From Candidatus Moraniibacteriota bacterium (GTDB lineage: Bacteria; Patescibacteriota; Minisyncoccia; Moranbacterales; UBA1568): a stretch of 32,040 nt of DNA. Where the stretch lies: the NCBI GenBank assembly GCA_013336285.1, contig JAAXTX010000009.1, forward strand, positions 1 through 32,040, written 5' to 3'. A program made the translations under genes and the position numbers. The notes beneath the pieces were generated by a model that had not been told where the DNA came from, ran no database searches, and worked only from the letters and a program-made list of their open reading frames with translations. Shown in pieces: positions 7,185 to 15,797 of the stretch (position 1 is its first letter; each line of letters opens with the position of its first letter).

Positions 7185-8405
7185 ATGAATCACTTCGAGG
7201 AACCAGAAACGGACATCGTCGCACCTACCGACACGGTCATCCGGAAGGTACGGGATCTGCGTGCGTTCGGGAAGATCCTCGAATGGCACCGGGACGATCC
7301 CGAACGCCTCAAGGAGGTACTTGAGAATCCCGACCTGCTTCTCGACCATCTCGATCATGCGAACCGTCACCATGAGGAACGGTATAGCGAGACCTATCAT
7401 GCCTTCCGGGAAAAACTTCTCTTCCTGGCGAAGACACTCGATACCGAAGGACGTGAAGCGGGCGTCGGCACATCGAATACGTTCCGGGTCTTCGATCCGT
7501 CGACGGTTTCGGAACGGGTGTCCCCTTCCGTCGCCGGCTACATCGGTGAGCGGAAACTCAAGCAAATCACGCTCACCGGTCCGAACGGCGAACCGTATCT
7601 CGGCATCCCCGTGAATCCGGACCAGCCGGACCCCGTCGGCGCATACAGAAACGGCATGGCGATGCTCGCGTACGGATACGCCGCGAAAGGGGTTTTTCCG
7701 CAGCCGTTCTTCTTCGTGGAAGAGATCGGCGCGCATAACCTGCGGACCGGAAAACCGATTCCCGGATTGGAACACGAGGTAATCGGCATACAGGCTTTCA
7801 TGGAAGCGATACATGGTCCGTCCGTCGCACACATCATCGACCGCGACGGTCTTCATTGGCAGCATCGGTATTCCGCCCGCAAGGAGGATCATCTCCAGGA
7901 TTTTCTCCGATCGAACGCGGATTATGTCGCGTGGAGCGTGAGCGAGGCGGTTCGGGAATGGCCCGGACTCCTTCTAATCGACTGGAACGGGCTTCACCGG
8001 ACACTCGTCGAAAAGACGCGGCGCATGAACGGAATGGACGGCGGGTTGAAACTGTTCCATCACGATCTGCATTTCGGCAATACCATGATCCCGTTCAACG
8101 AGATCGGTTCCATACCCGATCCGCGCGGCATCGTCTTCATCGATCCGGACCTGAGCACCCTCTCCGCGGATCCTGCTCACGGACTTCGCAGGAACGATTA
8201 CCGCTACGAAAAGAAATCGACCGCGACGCGCGAGGAATTCTTCATGCCCGACAGCGTTCCCGACGGGTTGACCGAAGAAGAATGGGGCGGATCCATTCCC
8301 ATGGACGCCATGAGGCACCACGAGATCGTTTTCCGGGAAATCGAACGCAATTTCCGGAATGTCGGGAAATCGAATCGCTCCGGAAACATATCCGCGGCGG
8401 CATAA
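7185..8405 (+). CDS. Kinase-like-fold (APH/PKL-type) protein
   Basis: A 406-residue soluble protein. Its C-terminal half has the catalytic-loop pattern of protein-kinase-like phosphotransferases, LFHHDLHFGNTM (H-x-D-L-H-x-x-N), and then VFIDPDLS, the position of the metal-binding Asp. The N-terminal ~130 residues are helical and charged (LRAFGKILEWHRDDPERLKE, then HANRHHEERYSE) and are not recognised. The substrate is unknown; it could be a small molecule or a protein. The start at 7185 (MNHFEE) is chosen because TATAAT lies six bases upstream, implying a leaderless mRNA; a longer frame opening at 7095 would overlap the promoter. The small gene at 8422 follows after 16 bp and may be cotranscribed. 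Confidence 0.75.
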   Translation: MNHFEEPETDIVAPTDTVIRKVRDLRAFGKILEWHRDDPERLKEVLENPDLLLDHLDHANRHHEERYSETYHAFREKLLFLAKTLDTEGREAGVGTSNTFRVFDPSTVSERVSPSVAGYIGERKLKQITLTGPNGEPYLGIPVNPDQPDPVGAYRNGMAMLAYGYAAKGVFPQPFFFVEEIGAHNLRTGKPIPGLEHEVIGIQAFMEAIHGPSVAHIIDRDGLHWQHRYSARKEDHLQDFLRSNADYVAWSVSEAVREWPGLLLIDWNGLHRTLVEKTRRMNGMDGGLKLFHHDLHFGNTMIPFNEIGSIPDPRGIVFIDPDLSTLSADPAHGLRRNDYRYEKKSTATREEFFMPDSVPDGLTEEEWGGSIPMDAMRHHEIVFREIERNFRNVGKSNRSGNISAAA

Positions 8406-8421
8406 CCCGTAATGACACCCT

Positions 8422-8682
8422 ATGATCGATCACGATCAGGAAGAGATCACCGCTCCATCGACCCAGGAAGATCGCCTACGGACGGTCGCCGAAACGGCTC
8501 TCAACGAGTCCGGCATAGGCGGTCCCTGGCCGATCGTGGCGGATTGGCCGGACGGTCCACTGAAAGTTTTTGTGGCGCCGGCCGAATCCGACGGCGAACA
8601 CATGCCGAAGACCGTTTTACTCCTCATCGACTTCGATCATGCGGGTCACGGATACGTGGCTTTCCTCGGCGGCAACGACTGA
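8422..8682 (+). CDS. Small hypothetical acidic protein
   Basis: An 86-residue soluble protein beginning MIDHDQEEITAPS and ending YVAFLGGND. The middle (GPWPIVADWPDGPLKVFVAP, then KTVLLLIDFDHAGHGYVAF) looks like an alternating-strand fold. I do not recognise it. It starts 16 bp after the kinase-like gene on the same strand and so is probably its operon partner. It ends seven bases before the convergent EamA stop, with no terminator between. Composition matches the neighbouring genes, which supports a real CDS. Confidence 0.6.
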   Translation: MIDHDQEEITAPSTQEDRLRTVAETALNESGIGGPWPIVADWPDGPLKVFVAPAESDGEHMPKTVLLLIDFDHAGHGYVAFLGGND

Positions 8683-8689
8683 ACGGCTA

Positions 8690-9550
8690 TCAGATCGCCG
8701 CGACGAGAGCCGCTCCCGCGATCGCAAGAAACATACCGACAACCTGTCGGAAAGAAAGTCTTTCCTTGAAGACGAAACGCTCGTAGGCGGCCGCGATGAC
8801 CGGATTGGTCATATTGAGAACGGCGACGACCGCGACGGCGGACGTCATAAGGCCGAAATCATACGCGACCGCGCCGACGACACCGGCCAATCCGACCCAC
8901 AGAAACGTCCTTCCGTATCCGTCCGGAAAATCGAAGGATATTTTCTGAGACCGGAGCCGGATCGCGGAAATCACGAGAGCGGACGTCTCCACGATGAACG
9001 AGGTCGGGATCGGCCCTATAAGCCGGACCGGGTACCGGAACAGGAACATGACGACTCCCCACCCGAGACATGCGGCCACCGCGAACGGTATGCCGCTCTC
9101 ACTCCGGAGCAGCGCGGAATTTTTCCAATCACGGAAATCGACGGAAAGCAGGATCACTCCGGAAAGCGCCAGAACGAGACCGACCACGCGGAACACGCCG
9201 AACGGTTCACCGAGCACGTAGACCGCGAGTATCGCCGTGATGACGGCGGAAGAATTCGCGATCGGGGCGACGACCCCGACCCGTCCGTTTGATATCGCCC
9301 GATAGAAAAAATGAATCGGGAAGTATCCAGCGACACCGACCGCGACAGCCCACGCCAAACCCTGCCAGGAAAGGTCCTTCGGAAAGAAGAAGACGAGCAA
9401 CGGGATCTGCAAAATGACCAGAAAAACCTGTCGCCAGAACAACGACCGGTCGCTTCCGAGCCGGCGGGACGGATCGCGCGCCAGCACGCCCGACAGCCCG
9501 AGTCCGATCATCGCGATCAGACCGAAAATAATGGCGGACGATATACCCAT
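8690..9550 (-). CDS. EamA/DMT-family transporter
   Basis: A 286-residue protein with ten predicted membrane helices in two five-helix halves, the architecture of the drug/metabolite transporter superfamily. Typical EamA phrases close each half: GVVAPIANSSAVITAILAVY ... GEPFGVFRVVGLVLALSGVILL in the first, and AVVAVLNMTNPVIAAAYERF ... KERLSFRQVVGMFLAIAGAALV in the second. It probably exports or imports a small metabolite across the inner membrane; the substrate cannot be read from sequence. The ATG at 9550 has no nearby Shine-Dalgarno (an AAGGGGAAGG lies about 20 bases upstream). It is separated from purN by a bidirectional terminator. Confidence 0.93.
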   Translation of the reverse strand: MGISSAIIFGLIAMIGLGLSGVLARDPSRRLGSDRSLFWRQVFLVILQIPLLVFFFPKDLSWQGLAWAVAVGVAGYFPIHFFYRAISNGRVGVVAPIANSSAVITAILAVYVLGEPFGVFRVVGLVLALSGVILLSVDFRDWKNSALLRSESGIPFAVAACLGWGVVMFLFRYPVRLIGPIPTSFIVETSALVISAIRLRSQKISFDFPDGYGRTFLWVGLAGVVGAVAYDFGLMTSAVAVVAVLNMTNPVIAAAYERFVFKERLSFRQVVGMFLAIAGAALVAAI

Positions 9551-9613
9551 ACGTACGATGACCGATTACCTTCCCCTTATTTTACGGCATGATACGGATA
9601 CTGTCGAAATAAA

Positions 9614-9645
9614 ATCCCGACCGGCCAATGGATGCCGATCGGGAT
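9614..9645 (-). terminator. Terminator of purN (bidirectional in form)
   Basis: A 12-bp stem with one mismatch (ATCCCGACCGGC with GCCGATCGGGAT) and an 8-base loop lies 12 bp past the purN stop. T-rich stretches flank it on both strands (TTTTATTTC on minus, GATTTTTTCG on plus). Confidence 0.85.
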
Positions 9646-9656
9646 GATTTTTTCGT

Positions 9657-10328
9657 TCACGTTCCGATTCGGAAAATCGGCACTCTCGGATGGTCATAGA
9701 TGACCGTCTTCAGGTCTTCGGACAAGCGGATCCTGCCGTGTACGACCTCATTGAGAACCGCGGCCTGCCAGGAACGTTCCTTCTCATTCACGCGCGCGGC
9801 CAACGTTTCCGGGGTATCATCTTCACGTACCGGAATCGGGAATCGAAAAAGGACGGGGCCACGGTCGAATTCGGGATCCACGAAATGCATCGTGACGGCA
9901 CTCTCGATATTCCGATCTTCCCTATAGGCCCGTATGACCGCATCATGCACGTGATGCCCATACATCCCCTTGCCACCGAATAACGGAAGCGGTCCGGGAT
10001 GGATATTGACGGTCGTACGCGGGTCGAGCCCGACCGCGATCTTCAACCAACCGGACAGCATGACGAAGTCAGCCTCGTATTCCGCGACCAGACGACGATA
10101 TCCCTGCGCATCGAACGGCCCGTTCCAATACGTGAACGGGATTGAAAGTTCGTCCGCGAATCTTCGGACGCCGCCGTTCTCATGATTGGAAACCACTCCG
10201 ACGATCCGGGCATCGAGTACCGGAATCTTCGTCCCGGCGAATTCGACAAGTTCACGAAATCCCGAACCGCCACCGGTCGCGCTTCCGGACGCGAATACGA
10301 GAATCCTCGGTTTTTCCCCTGTTGCCAT
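9657..10328 (-). CDS. purN: Phosphoribosylglycinamide formyltransferase (PurN)
   Basis: This enzyme transfers a formyl group from 10-formyl-tetrahydrofolate to GAR in purine biosynthesis, in the cytoplasm. The 223-residue protein has the family's N-terminal nucleotide-binding start (RILVFASGSATGGGSGFREL), MLSGWLKI, and the catalytic signature NIHPGPLPLFGGKGMYGHHV, with the catalytic N, H and D (MHFVDPEFDRGPV) in place. Length is typical. The ATG at 10328 follows CGGGGGATCT, a good ribosome-binding site. A promoter is visible at 10385-10413. No other purine gene is in the window, so purN is not in a pur operon here. A few related formyltransferases share the fold, but the motif set fits PurN best. 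Confidence 0.93.
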   Translation of the reverse strand: MATGEKPRILVFASGSATGGGSGFRELVEFAGTKIPVLDARIVGVVSNHENGGVRRFADELSIPFTYWNGPFDAQGYRRLVAEYEADFVMLSGWLKIAVGLDPRTTVNIHPGPLPLFGGKGMYGHHVHDAVIRAYREDRNIESAVTMHFVDPEFDRGPVLFRFPIPVREDDTPETLAARVNEKERSWQAAVLNEVVHGRIRLSEDLKTVIYDHPRVPIFRIGT

Positions 10329-10384
10329 AGATCCCCCGTTTTTCTGGGTTTATTAAGATTGCCTCTCCTTATTTCATCGCGCTC

Positions 10385-10413
10385 ACCATAGCAGAAGGTC
10401 ATCCGAACTGCAA
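10385..10413 (-). promoter_or_regulatory. Probable purN promoter
   Basis: On the minus strand, TTGCAG (10408-10413), a 17-bp spacer and TATGGT (10385-10390) predict a leader of about 50 bases ending in the GGGGG ribosome-binding site. Confidence 0.55.
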
Positions 10414-10503
10414 ACGTTCAAACGAGACACCTATGGGAAGAATTCCATCGGAACCATCCCGAACCGCCGGAAACATGACGAACGGGATCGGTCCTCCGGA
10501 CTG

Positions 10504-12225
10504 TCATGCTATGACGCTCTCGAGACGTTCCTCCTCAGCCCGCTTTCTTGTCTGTTCGGTTTCGGGAAACCGGTCGTCGATCACCTTGCGCGCGAGCGAC
10601 ATGAATCGTTCCTTCCCCTCGTTCGCCTCGGGTGAGTCGGTCGATACCTCGTGTTCGGAGAAACCAAACGTCGGATCTTCCGACCCTTTCGTTATGTCAT
10701 TCCCTTTCCGCCACCGGTTGAGCGCCCGCGAAGGATCGCCGCCGGAATAATAGACGACTTTCGACGGTCGCTGCTCCGGATTCAGTTGGAAGTACCGTTC
10801 CCAATATTCCTTCGAGGGAATCGTCTCTTTCGCCGTCTCATACCGGTTCTCGGCATGCTCGTTGAAATACGTGCGGAGAATCTTCCCGTATTCTTCCTGT
10901 TCGTCCTTCTTTCCCCAAACGTCGGCCAGTTTCGTGAGAAGATCGTTGTCAAGCAACGCTTTCCTCGCTTCGGGATCATTGATGCCGAATTCTTCGAAGG
11001 CACCGGCCGCAAGCTCCGCACGTTCCTTTTCCGGAAGCGTCGCCATCTTGTGTGAGAGATCCTGAACGAATGTCTGGATGAATCCTTTTTTCTCGCCGAA
11101 CCGCGCATCATAGATCTCCTGGACACGTTGTGTCGGCTCGATCGGTTCGCCATCCTCCCCGATCTCGTACCGGGAACCGGTCTCCGGATCGACCATCGCG
11201 TCTTCCGGGATGAACACGAGCCCCGCGTCGAGCGGCATACCCTCGTGATCCTTCGTATAGATGAACTTGTCATTGCGATCGCCTCCGTTGCCTTCCGTCA
11301 ACTTACCTTTCCCGCCGAACCGCAACTGCGATGCCGCATACGCCGCCGGAAACGCCACGAATATCTCGTTCCTGCGTTCGGATCCGTACATCTCATCCAT
11401 GACCTGCTCCGCGGCGAGGTGTACCGCCGAGGAATCCGCAAATCCGTTTTCCGTCACGAGGTTCGCCTCGAACTTGCTCGTTAACATGGCAAGTGCCTCT
11501 TCCCGCGACCCGAGTTTGTCCAGTCGGAGAAATTTCTCCATCGCTTCTTCTTTCCCGTGTTCCTTGAGCGCGATACCGAGATTCGAACGCAGTTTCCCGT
11601 CCTCGAGCATGGACTCGAAACCTCTCTGGAAATTTCCTTCTCCGGCAGTGTGCCAAATACTCCCCGCGTGGTCACGGATACCCTGCCGCGTCACGTGCGT
11701 AAGCATCTCGCCCGGGAAGCGCCGCATCAGAAGCGCATAGTCCTCGACGGACAGAGACGAGAGACGTTCCTCGGTGAAGTTCTCCGCGATGTCCTCCGGC
11801 GTATGTCCGGCATCGGCCCATTTTTTCTTCTCACCGTCGTAGAAACCGTCCAGGAGTTCGCGAGCCTCGCCGAAGTCCGGCTTCGCGGCTTCCGAACCGT
11901 TCACACGGTCCCGCGCCCGACCAAGCGGACCAAGCTTTTCCTCGAGTTTCGCTTTCGCCGAACGGTACGCGAAATAATCCTTCACCTTCGTCACGAGATT
12001 CCCGTTCTCGTACGCGCCTATCTCGCCGCGAAGGCCTTCCATCTCCTCGACGAGTCCGTTCCGTTCCTCCATATGACCGTCGTGTTCCGCCTGCCACCCG
12101 TCCCGCTTGCGACGGCTCTCGCGGATCGATGCGGCGAGCATGTCCCGCTCCTCCGAGGAATTCTTACGCGAGAATTCCTTCAGGAACTGTGGCGCTTCCT
12201 TGGTCTCCGTTTCTTCCGCAGGCAT
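10504..12225 (-). CDS. Large hypothetical protein with N-terminal coiled coil
   Basis: A 573-residue, highly charged soluble protein without signal peptide or membrane helix. Residues about 10-110 are rich in Glu/Lys/Arg with heptad-like spacing (coiled coil: EERDMLAASIRESRRKRDGW, EERNGLVEEMEGLRGEIGAY). The rest is predicted mixed and helical; conspicuous phrases are IWHTAGEGNFQRGFESMLED, NEIFVAFPAAYAASQL and SKVVYYSGGDPSRALNRWRK. I recognise no domain. The start is uncertain: ATG 12225 (MPAEETETK) has AGAGCGAG upstream, while ATG 12243 (MKERAL) lacks a site. A TATACT on the minus strand at 12328-12333 could be the -10. No obvious terminator follows the stop. Confidence 0.75.
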   Translation of the reverse strand: MPAEETETKEAPQFLKEFSRKNSSEERDMLAASIRESRRKRDGWQAEHDGHMEERNGLVEEMEGLRGEIGAYENGNLVTKVKDYFAYRSAKAKLEEKLGPLGRARDRVNGSEAAKPDFGEARELLDGFYDGEKKKWADAGHTPEDIAENFTEERLSSLSVEDYALLMRRFPGEMLTHVTRQGIRDHAGSIWHTAGEGNFQRGFESMLEDGKLRSNLGIALKEHGKEEAMEKFLRLDKLGSREEALAMLTSKFEANLVTENGFADSSAVHLAAEQVMDEMYGSERRNEIFVAFPAAYAASQLRFGGKGKLTEGNGGDRNDKFIYTKDHEGMPLDAGLVFIPEDAMVDPETGSRYEIGEDGEPIEPTQRVQEIYDARFGEKKGFIQTFVQDLSHKMATLPEKERAELAAGAFEEFGINDPEARKALLDNDLLTKLADVWGKKDEQEEYGKILRTYFNEHAENRYETAKETIPSKEYWERYFQLNPEQRPSKVVYYSGGDPSRALNRWRKGNDITKGSEDPTFGFSEHEVSTDSPEANEGKERFMSLARKVIDDRFPETEQTRKRAEEERLESVIA

Positions 12226-12562
12226 GAGTGCTCGCTCTTTCATAAATATGCGGGATGTTTGTGTTATCGGACAGAAACTCTTTCGACGCCACACGGCACC
12301 ACGAAAGCGGACCGGCTGATATCTTTCAGTATACGCCACAAATCCTTCGGTTACATCATTCCGCTTATTCGAATCCGAATATCAGGTTTCACCTCATAAA
12401 AAAACTCTGAATAAGCCTCGAACGGAGCCTGTTTTCGATTTCATACCATCGTGGTCCGTTTCATACAAAAACACCGCGCCCTAAATATTGACTGAATTTA
12501 TGAATTATGCTATTACGAAACCACAAAAAGAAGTCTCAAAAAACCAAAAAATACCTTTAACA
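12226..12562. other. Divergent intergenic region with promoters both ways
   Basis: This stretch separates the coiled-coil protein (minus) and the 167-residue protein (plus). It contains a minus-strand TATACT (12328-12333) and the plus-strand promoter at 12488-12516. Nothing else is recognisable. The composition becomes A+T-rich from about 12400. Confidence 0.5.
12488..12516 (+). promoter_or_regulatory. Promoter of the 167-residue protein
   Basis: TTGACT (12488-12493), a 17-bp spacer and TATTAC (12511-12516). The predicted RNA start (~12523) is about 40 bases before ATG 12563. If real, this argues against the upstream in-frame starts at 12488 (TTG) and 12500 (ATG). Confidence 0.55.
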
Positions 12563-13066
12563 ATGCAGATACTTTTCTACGACGACGCGTACGCCCTCCC
12601 CAGTCACAACCGGCATTTCGGCCCGCAACCGTTAATGATGTTCAGCCAGAAACCGGAATGCGCGGAGTGGCTGATCATGAATAAAGGAGAAATCTACCGG
12701 TGGGACCAGGTGGAATTCTGGCCGGTCCTTCAGGCATTGGCGGGTATGGATGTGCCATGCATGGCGCACGTATATCTGGTCAGTCAGATGACGTTCACCG
12801 AGAAGACCTACATCGTGGTATACAATCCGATAGTCGTGATAACGGACAAACCGGAAAACATCAGGACGAACAAGAACGATCTTCCGGTTCTTTCAGACTT
12901 TTCAGGATCCCTCATCGAGGTTCTCTGGACAAGTTGGCACCTCAACGAGGCCAAGAACTATTTCTCGGATCTCGATGCCGTCTATGAACCGGCACGGTTA
13001 CAGGAACTGACCGCTCATTGGCGAAATGTCTTCGAGAGCAAGATATCGTCCGTCGTGAAAGCCTGA
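12563..13066 (+). CDS. Hypothetical soluble protein
   Basis: A 167-residue protein starting MQILFYDDAYALPSHNRHFG. Hydrophobic strands (ECAEWLIMNKG, PCMAHVYLVSQMTFTEKTYI, VVYNPIVVITDKPENI) alternate with turns. A helical C-terminal third ends in HWRNVFESKISSVVKA. There is no signal peptide or membrane span, and I recognise no family. The start at 12563 is chosen from the promoter position; in-frame extension to 12500 or 12488 is possible but would add a Lys-rich, A-tract-encoded tail. It is a single-gene unit ending at a shared terminator. Confidence 0.65.
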   Translation: MQILFYDDAYALPSHNRHFGPQPLMMFSQKPECAEWLIMNKGEIYRWDQVEFWPVLQALAGMDVPCMAHVYLVSQMTFTEKTYIVVYNPIVVITDKPENIRTNKNDLPVLSDFSGSLIEVLWTSWHLNEAKNYFSDLDAVYEPARLQELTAHWRNVFESKISSVVKA

Positions 13067-13090
13067 CCTTTCCAACGGACAATCGAAAAA

Positions 13091-13120
13091 AAAAGCGCCC
13101 CGCATCAACGAGGCGCTTTT
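13091..13120. terminator. Shared bidirectional terminator of convergent genes
   Basis: The stem AAAAGCGCC / GGCGCTTTT (9 bp) encloses a 12-base loop. A T run follows on the plus strand (GCTTTTATTG), and an A9 tract precedes it (a T9 tail for the minus strand). It lies between the convergent stops at 13066 and 13136. Confidence 0.88.
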
Positions 13121-13135
13121 ATTGTACGAACGGAT

Positions 13136-13762
13136 TCAAAACGACGCTATCACGTCCGGCAGGGCTCCGAGTGTCGGGACGAACGCGTCGGCGTCGTATC
13201 GATCGGTTTTCGAATAGAGAACGATTTTCATCCCTGCCGCCCGAGCTGCCCGCACATCGCTCTCGGTATCACCCACGTAGACCGATTCCTCCGGTCTGAC
13301 CCCGAGACGGTTTACCGCCAGCAACAACGGATCAGGCGAAGGCTTGTGATTTTCCGTATCTTCAAACGTGACCGTCACCTTGAAATACGACTCCAACTCC
13401 GCAAGGCGCGGAGCCTCGAACACGCTCGACCGGACACGACTCGTCACGATTCCGAGTAGATATAGGCTTCCGAGAGTCTCGATCGTCTGCGCGGTGTCCA
13501 CCGGGACCTGCAACAGATCGAGCGGATACGGTACCACGCGATTCTTACCGATATCGTATATCGCGCGGATTTCGCTCTCCGAAGTCAGTCCGGAAAGTTC
13601 CTTGACCATGTCCCACATACTGAGATGGACCATTCCCGCATATTCCTCCCTGGTAAGCGGACGGCATCCGGCATAACGCGACAGATCCTGAAAGAATTTC
13701 AGATTCCCTTCGAAAGAATCCAGCAATACGCCATCAACGTCGAAAATGACCGATCGTATCAT
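13136..13762 (-). CDS. HAD-superfamily hydrolase (subfamily IA, phosphoglycolate-phosphatase-like)
   Basis: A 208-residue phosphatase of the haloacid dehalogenase fold. Motif I is VIFDVDGVLLDS, with the nucleophile and acid Asp pair. Motif II is the Thr/Ser of GIVTSR. Motif III is the Lys of NHKPSPDPLL. Motif IV is VGDTESDVRAARAAG. A helical C1 cap lies between motifs I and II. The likely reaction is dephosphorylation of a small phosphorylated metabolite, possibly 2-phosphoglycolate or a sugar phosphate; the exact substrate is open. The start at 13762 (MIRSVIFDVDG) puts motif I at the usual distance from the N-terminus; ATG 13795/13798 would add 11-12 residues. Confidence 0.9.
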   Translation of the reverse strand: MIRSVIFDVDGVLLDSFEGNLKFFQDLSRYAGCRPLTREEYAGMVHLSMWDMVKELSGLTSESEIRAIYDIGKNRVVPYPLDLLQVPVDTAQTIETLGSLYLLGIVTSRVRSSVFEAPRLAELESYFKVTVTFEDTENHKPSPDPLLLAVNRLGVRPEESVYVGDTESDVRAARAAGMKIVLYSKTDRYDADAFVPTLGALPDVIASF

Positions 13763-13873
13763 ACGTTTGGGAATACCGGATAAAGTTTCTCGCATCATTC
13801 CGCGACAACTTCACCGTGTGGGATGAATCTGCTCGCGTTCCGATCCATGTATCGTCGAACCGGAAAAATAGCA

Positions 13874-14680
13874 TCAGGCATCCGGGAATAGGACCGCGAA
13901 GTTGTCCGCGTACGTTTTCGCGACCAAGGTCGCCCGTTCACGGTCTTTCCCGTCCTTGAGCTGTTCGGATTGCGAGAGGATCCGCCACAAGGTGGCCCGG
14001 ATCGCCAGCTGTTGCAGATGAGGGACGTCGTCGAACACGGCTCGCTCCATGAACGGTTCCCTGTCCCAGACCGAGTCCGTCAGTATGACGGCCTTCGCGA
14101 ACGCCGCCGGCCGGAAATACATCGTGATATCGATGATCGCGGGCGGCAAAGTGTCGTGCAAAAGGAAATTTCCGGACAGGTCGCCATGGATCACCTGGTC
14201 AGGCAGGTCGATCGGGGCGAGTTTCGCCCGGAGCGGCTCGACGAACGCGGAAAGCTCCCCGTCCACGTCCCACGGTATCTCTCCCCACGTCATCTTGTCC
14301 GCGACAGACCAGACATTTTTCCGCTTCGCGATAAAGTCCGGCCGCGGGAAGGATTCGGTGAGCGCATGGAAGCTGTCGGCCGCCTTCACCTTCTCCGCAT
14401 ATCTTCCTTCCCGAACCGACCCCTCGAGAAACGACCAGGCACAATATCCGTCCTCGGACCAGTTCCCGCGAACCGAACGTATCGCGTTCGGTATCCGTAC
14501 GTTATCAAGTTCGACGGGCTGACCGAACGTTTCCCCCGACCAATTCGTCTCGCTCTCGTCGGCGACCGGCTTCAGGACGATATCCCCCGACCGATAGGTC
14601 TCTTCCTGTCCGCCGTGCAGGAGATACGGGACCTCGTCGGACCCGAAGGCCTTTGTGATGGAGAGCGATGGGATCTTCAT
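13874..14680 (-). CDS. Aminoglycoside-phosphotransferase-like protein (TIGR02569-like)
   Basis: A 268-residue APH-fold protein. The N-terminus MKIPSLSITKAFGSDEVPYL, then HGGQEETYRSGDIVLKPV, has the Gly-rich loop and Lys expected for ATP binding. VIHGDLSGNFLLHD is the Brenner-type catalytic loop (H-G-D-L-x-x-N), and AIIDITMYFRPA is the following metal-binding Asp region. The overall plan resembles the uncharacterised TIGR02569 group. It may phosphorylate a small molecule; there is no basis to call it a resistance gene. The start at 14680 is chosen because the family begins at this point and the frame upstream is Arg-rich shadow sequence. TATCAT ends nine bases before the ATG, so a very short leader is likely. 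Confidence 0.82.
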   Translation of the reverse strand: MKIPSLSITKAFGSDEVPYLLHGGQEETYRSGDIVLKPVADESETNWSGETFGQPVELDNVRIPNAIRSVRGNWSEDGYCAWSFLEGSVREGRYAEKVKAADSFHALTESFPRPDFIAKRKNVWSVADKMTWGEIPWDVDGELSAFVEPLRAKLAPIDLPDQVIHGDLSGNFLLHDTLPPAIIDITMYFRPAAFAKAVILTDSVWDREPFMERAVFDDVPHLQQLAIRATLWRILSQSEQLKDGKDRERATLVAKTYADNFAVLFPDA

Positions 14681-14759
14681 ATTCGTTCGATGATACGCGA
14701 AACGAGGCGGATGAGACACGCCTCCAATTCTACCACTCTTCCGGTTTTTCCCCCCGGTC

Positions 14760-15797
14760 TCACAGATACTTCCCGTACTTGTCCTTGGGGTAGTAACACC
14801 AGGGATTGGGATATTCGTCAGGATCCAGACAGCATTCCATGTCCAGATGCTTCCCTTTGTGCTGTTTGCTCTTCGACGGATGATCGTTCTTCTTCGCGCA
14901 GACGAGCCGCCCGTTCTCTTTCTTGTACGATACGGGGTGCGGTGCGGTGATTTTCGGCGGCGCGGGCTTCGGCGGAGCCGGTTTCGACGTTTCAACCTTC
15001 GGCGGTTCCGGCCGGACGATGCCGGTCAGCAGCACGCTTCCCGCGATCGGATAAAATTCCCGGAAATGCTCGTTGATCGAGATTCTCGGGTCACTGTTCG
15101 TAACTGCCCCGTCCGCAAGTATCGGCACGATGTCATAAACATACCGGTCCCGGATCATGGTGAAGAACAGTGTCGGCTGATAACATTGGTTTTCCGGCGG
15201 GATATAGATCTCGCTTGCCGGATAGTCTCCCGTATCGATCACGTGTCCCTCGATATTCTTGCACGACGGATCGGCCACAAGGGTACCATTCTTGAGCGGC
15301 GGGAATTCGTCCGTGCCGGAAAGCTCCTTCGCCTTCGCGACGTCATAGATCACCACGTCGAACCCGATATAGGTACCGCCGGTCGATGGGCTCCGGAACC
15401 GGTAGCGGTATTCCCACGTCGAGCCCTTGGGCGCGGATACGTTCACGGGAACGGACCAGTCCGAAGGATACCGGAGTTCGAACCCGTAATACGGATTGGC
15501 ATAAAGCTTCCACGTCGACGTATCATAGGGAGCCTCGATCGCCTGCACTTCGCTCGCCACCTGTTCCTCGGAGAGCGGCGGCTGCTCGACTACCGTTCCG
15601 GCGACCTCCGGCACGGGAACGTCGGGCAACACGTTGAACGAACCCAGATGCCCCGTAAGGAACAGGAACGTGCCCGCCACGAGAATCGCCACGAGGGTTA
15701 TGGCCGCGTCGCGCTCGATATTCCTGCGGCAGACCATGCCGTCACAGAATATCCAGAAATTCGATTTCAACCTTTCTCCGACAGTCTTCCGGTTCAT
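14760..15797 (-). CDS. Membrane-anchored extracytoplasmic protein with PsbP-like domain and Pro-rich hinge
   Basis: A 345-residue protein. Residues about 1-30 are cytoplasmic and basic. A single membrane anchor follows (AAITLVAILVAGTFLFLTGH). Outside lies a PsbP-like domain opened by YANPYYGFELRYPSDWSVP, then a Pro-rich hinge (KPAPPKPAPPK), and a C-terminal Lys/Cys/Tyr-rich tail (CAKKNDHPSKSKQHKGKH, MECCLDPDEYPNPWCYYP) with several Cys. The tail may bind metal or form disulfides. No enzymatic role is visible. The start at 15797 (MNRKTV) is preferred over the TTG at 15812. CTGACA-N18-TATACG upstream on the minus strand could be its promoter. Confidence 0.8.
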   Translation of the reverse strand: MNRKTVGERLKSNFWIFCDGMVCRRNIERDAAITLVAILVAGTFLFLTGHLGSFNVLPDVPVPEVAGTVVEQPPLSEEQVASEVQAIEAPYDTSTWKLYANPYYGFELRYPSDWSVPVNVSAPKGSTWEYRYRFRSPSTGGTYIGFDVVIYDVAKAKELSGTDEFPPLKNGTLVADPSCKNIEGHVIDTGDYPASEIYIPPENQCYQPTLFFTMIRDRYVYDIVPILADGAVTNSDPRISINEHFREFYPIAGSVLLTGIVRPEPPKVETSKPAPPKPAPPKITAPHPVSYKKENGRLVCAKKNDHPSKSKQHKGKHLDMECCLDPDEYPNPWCYYPKDKYGKYL

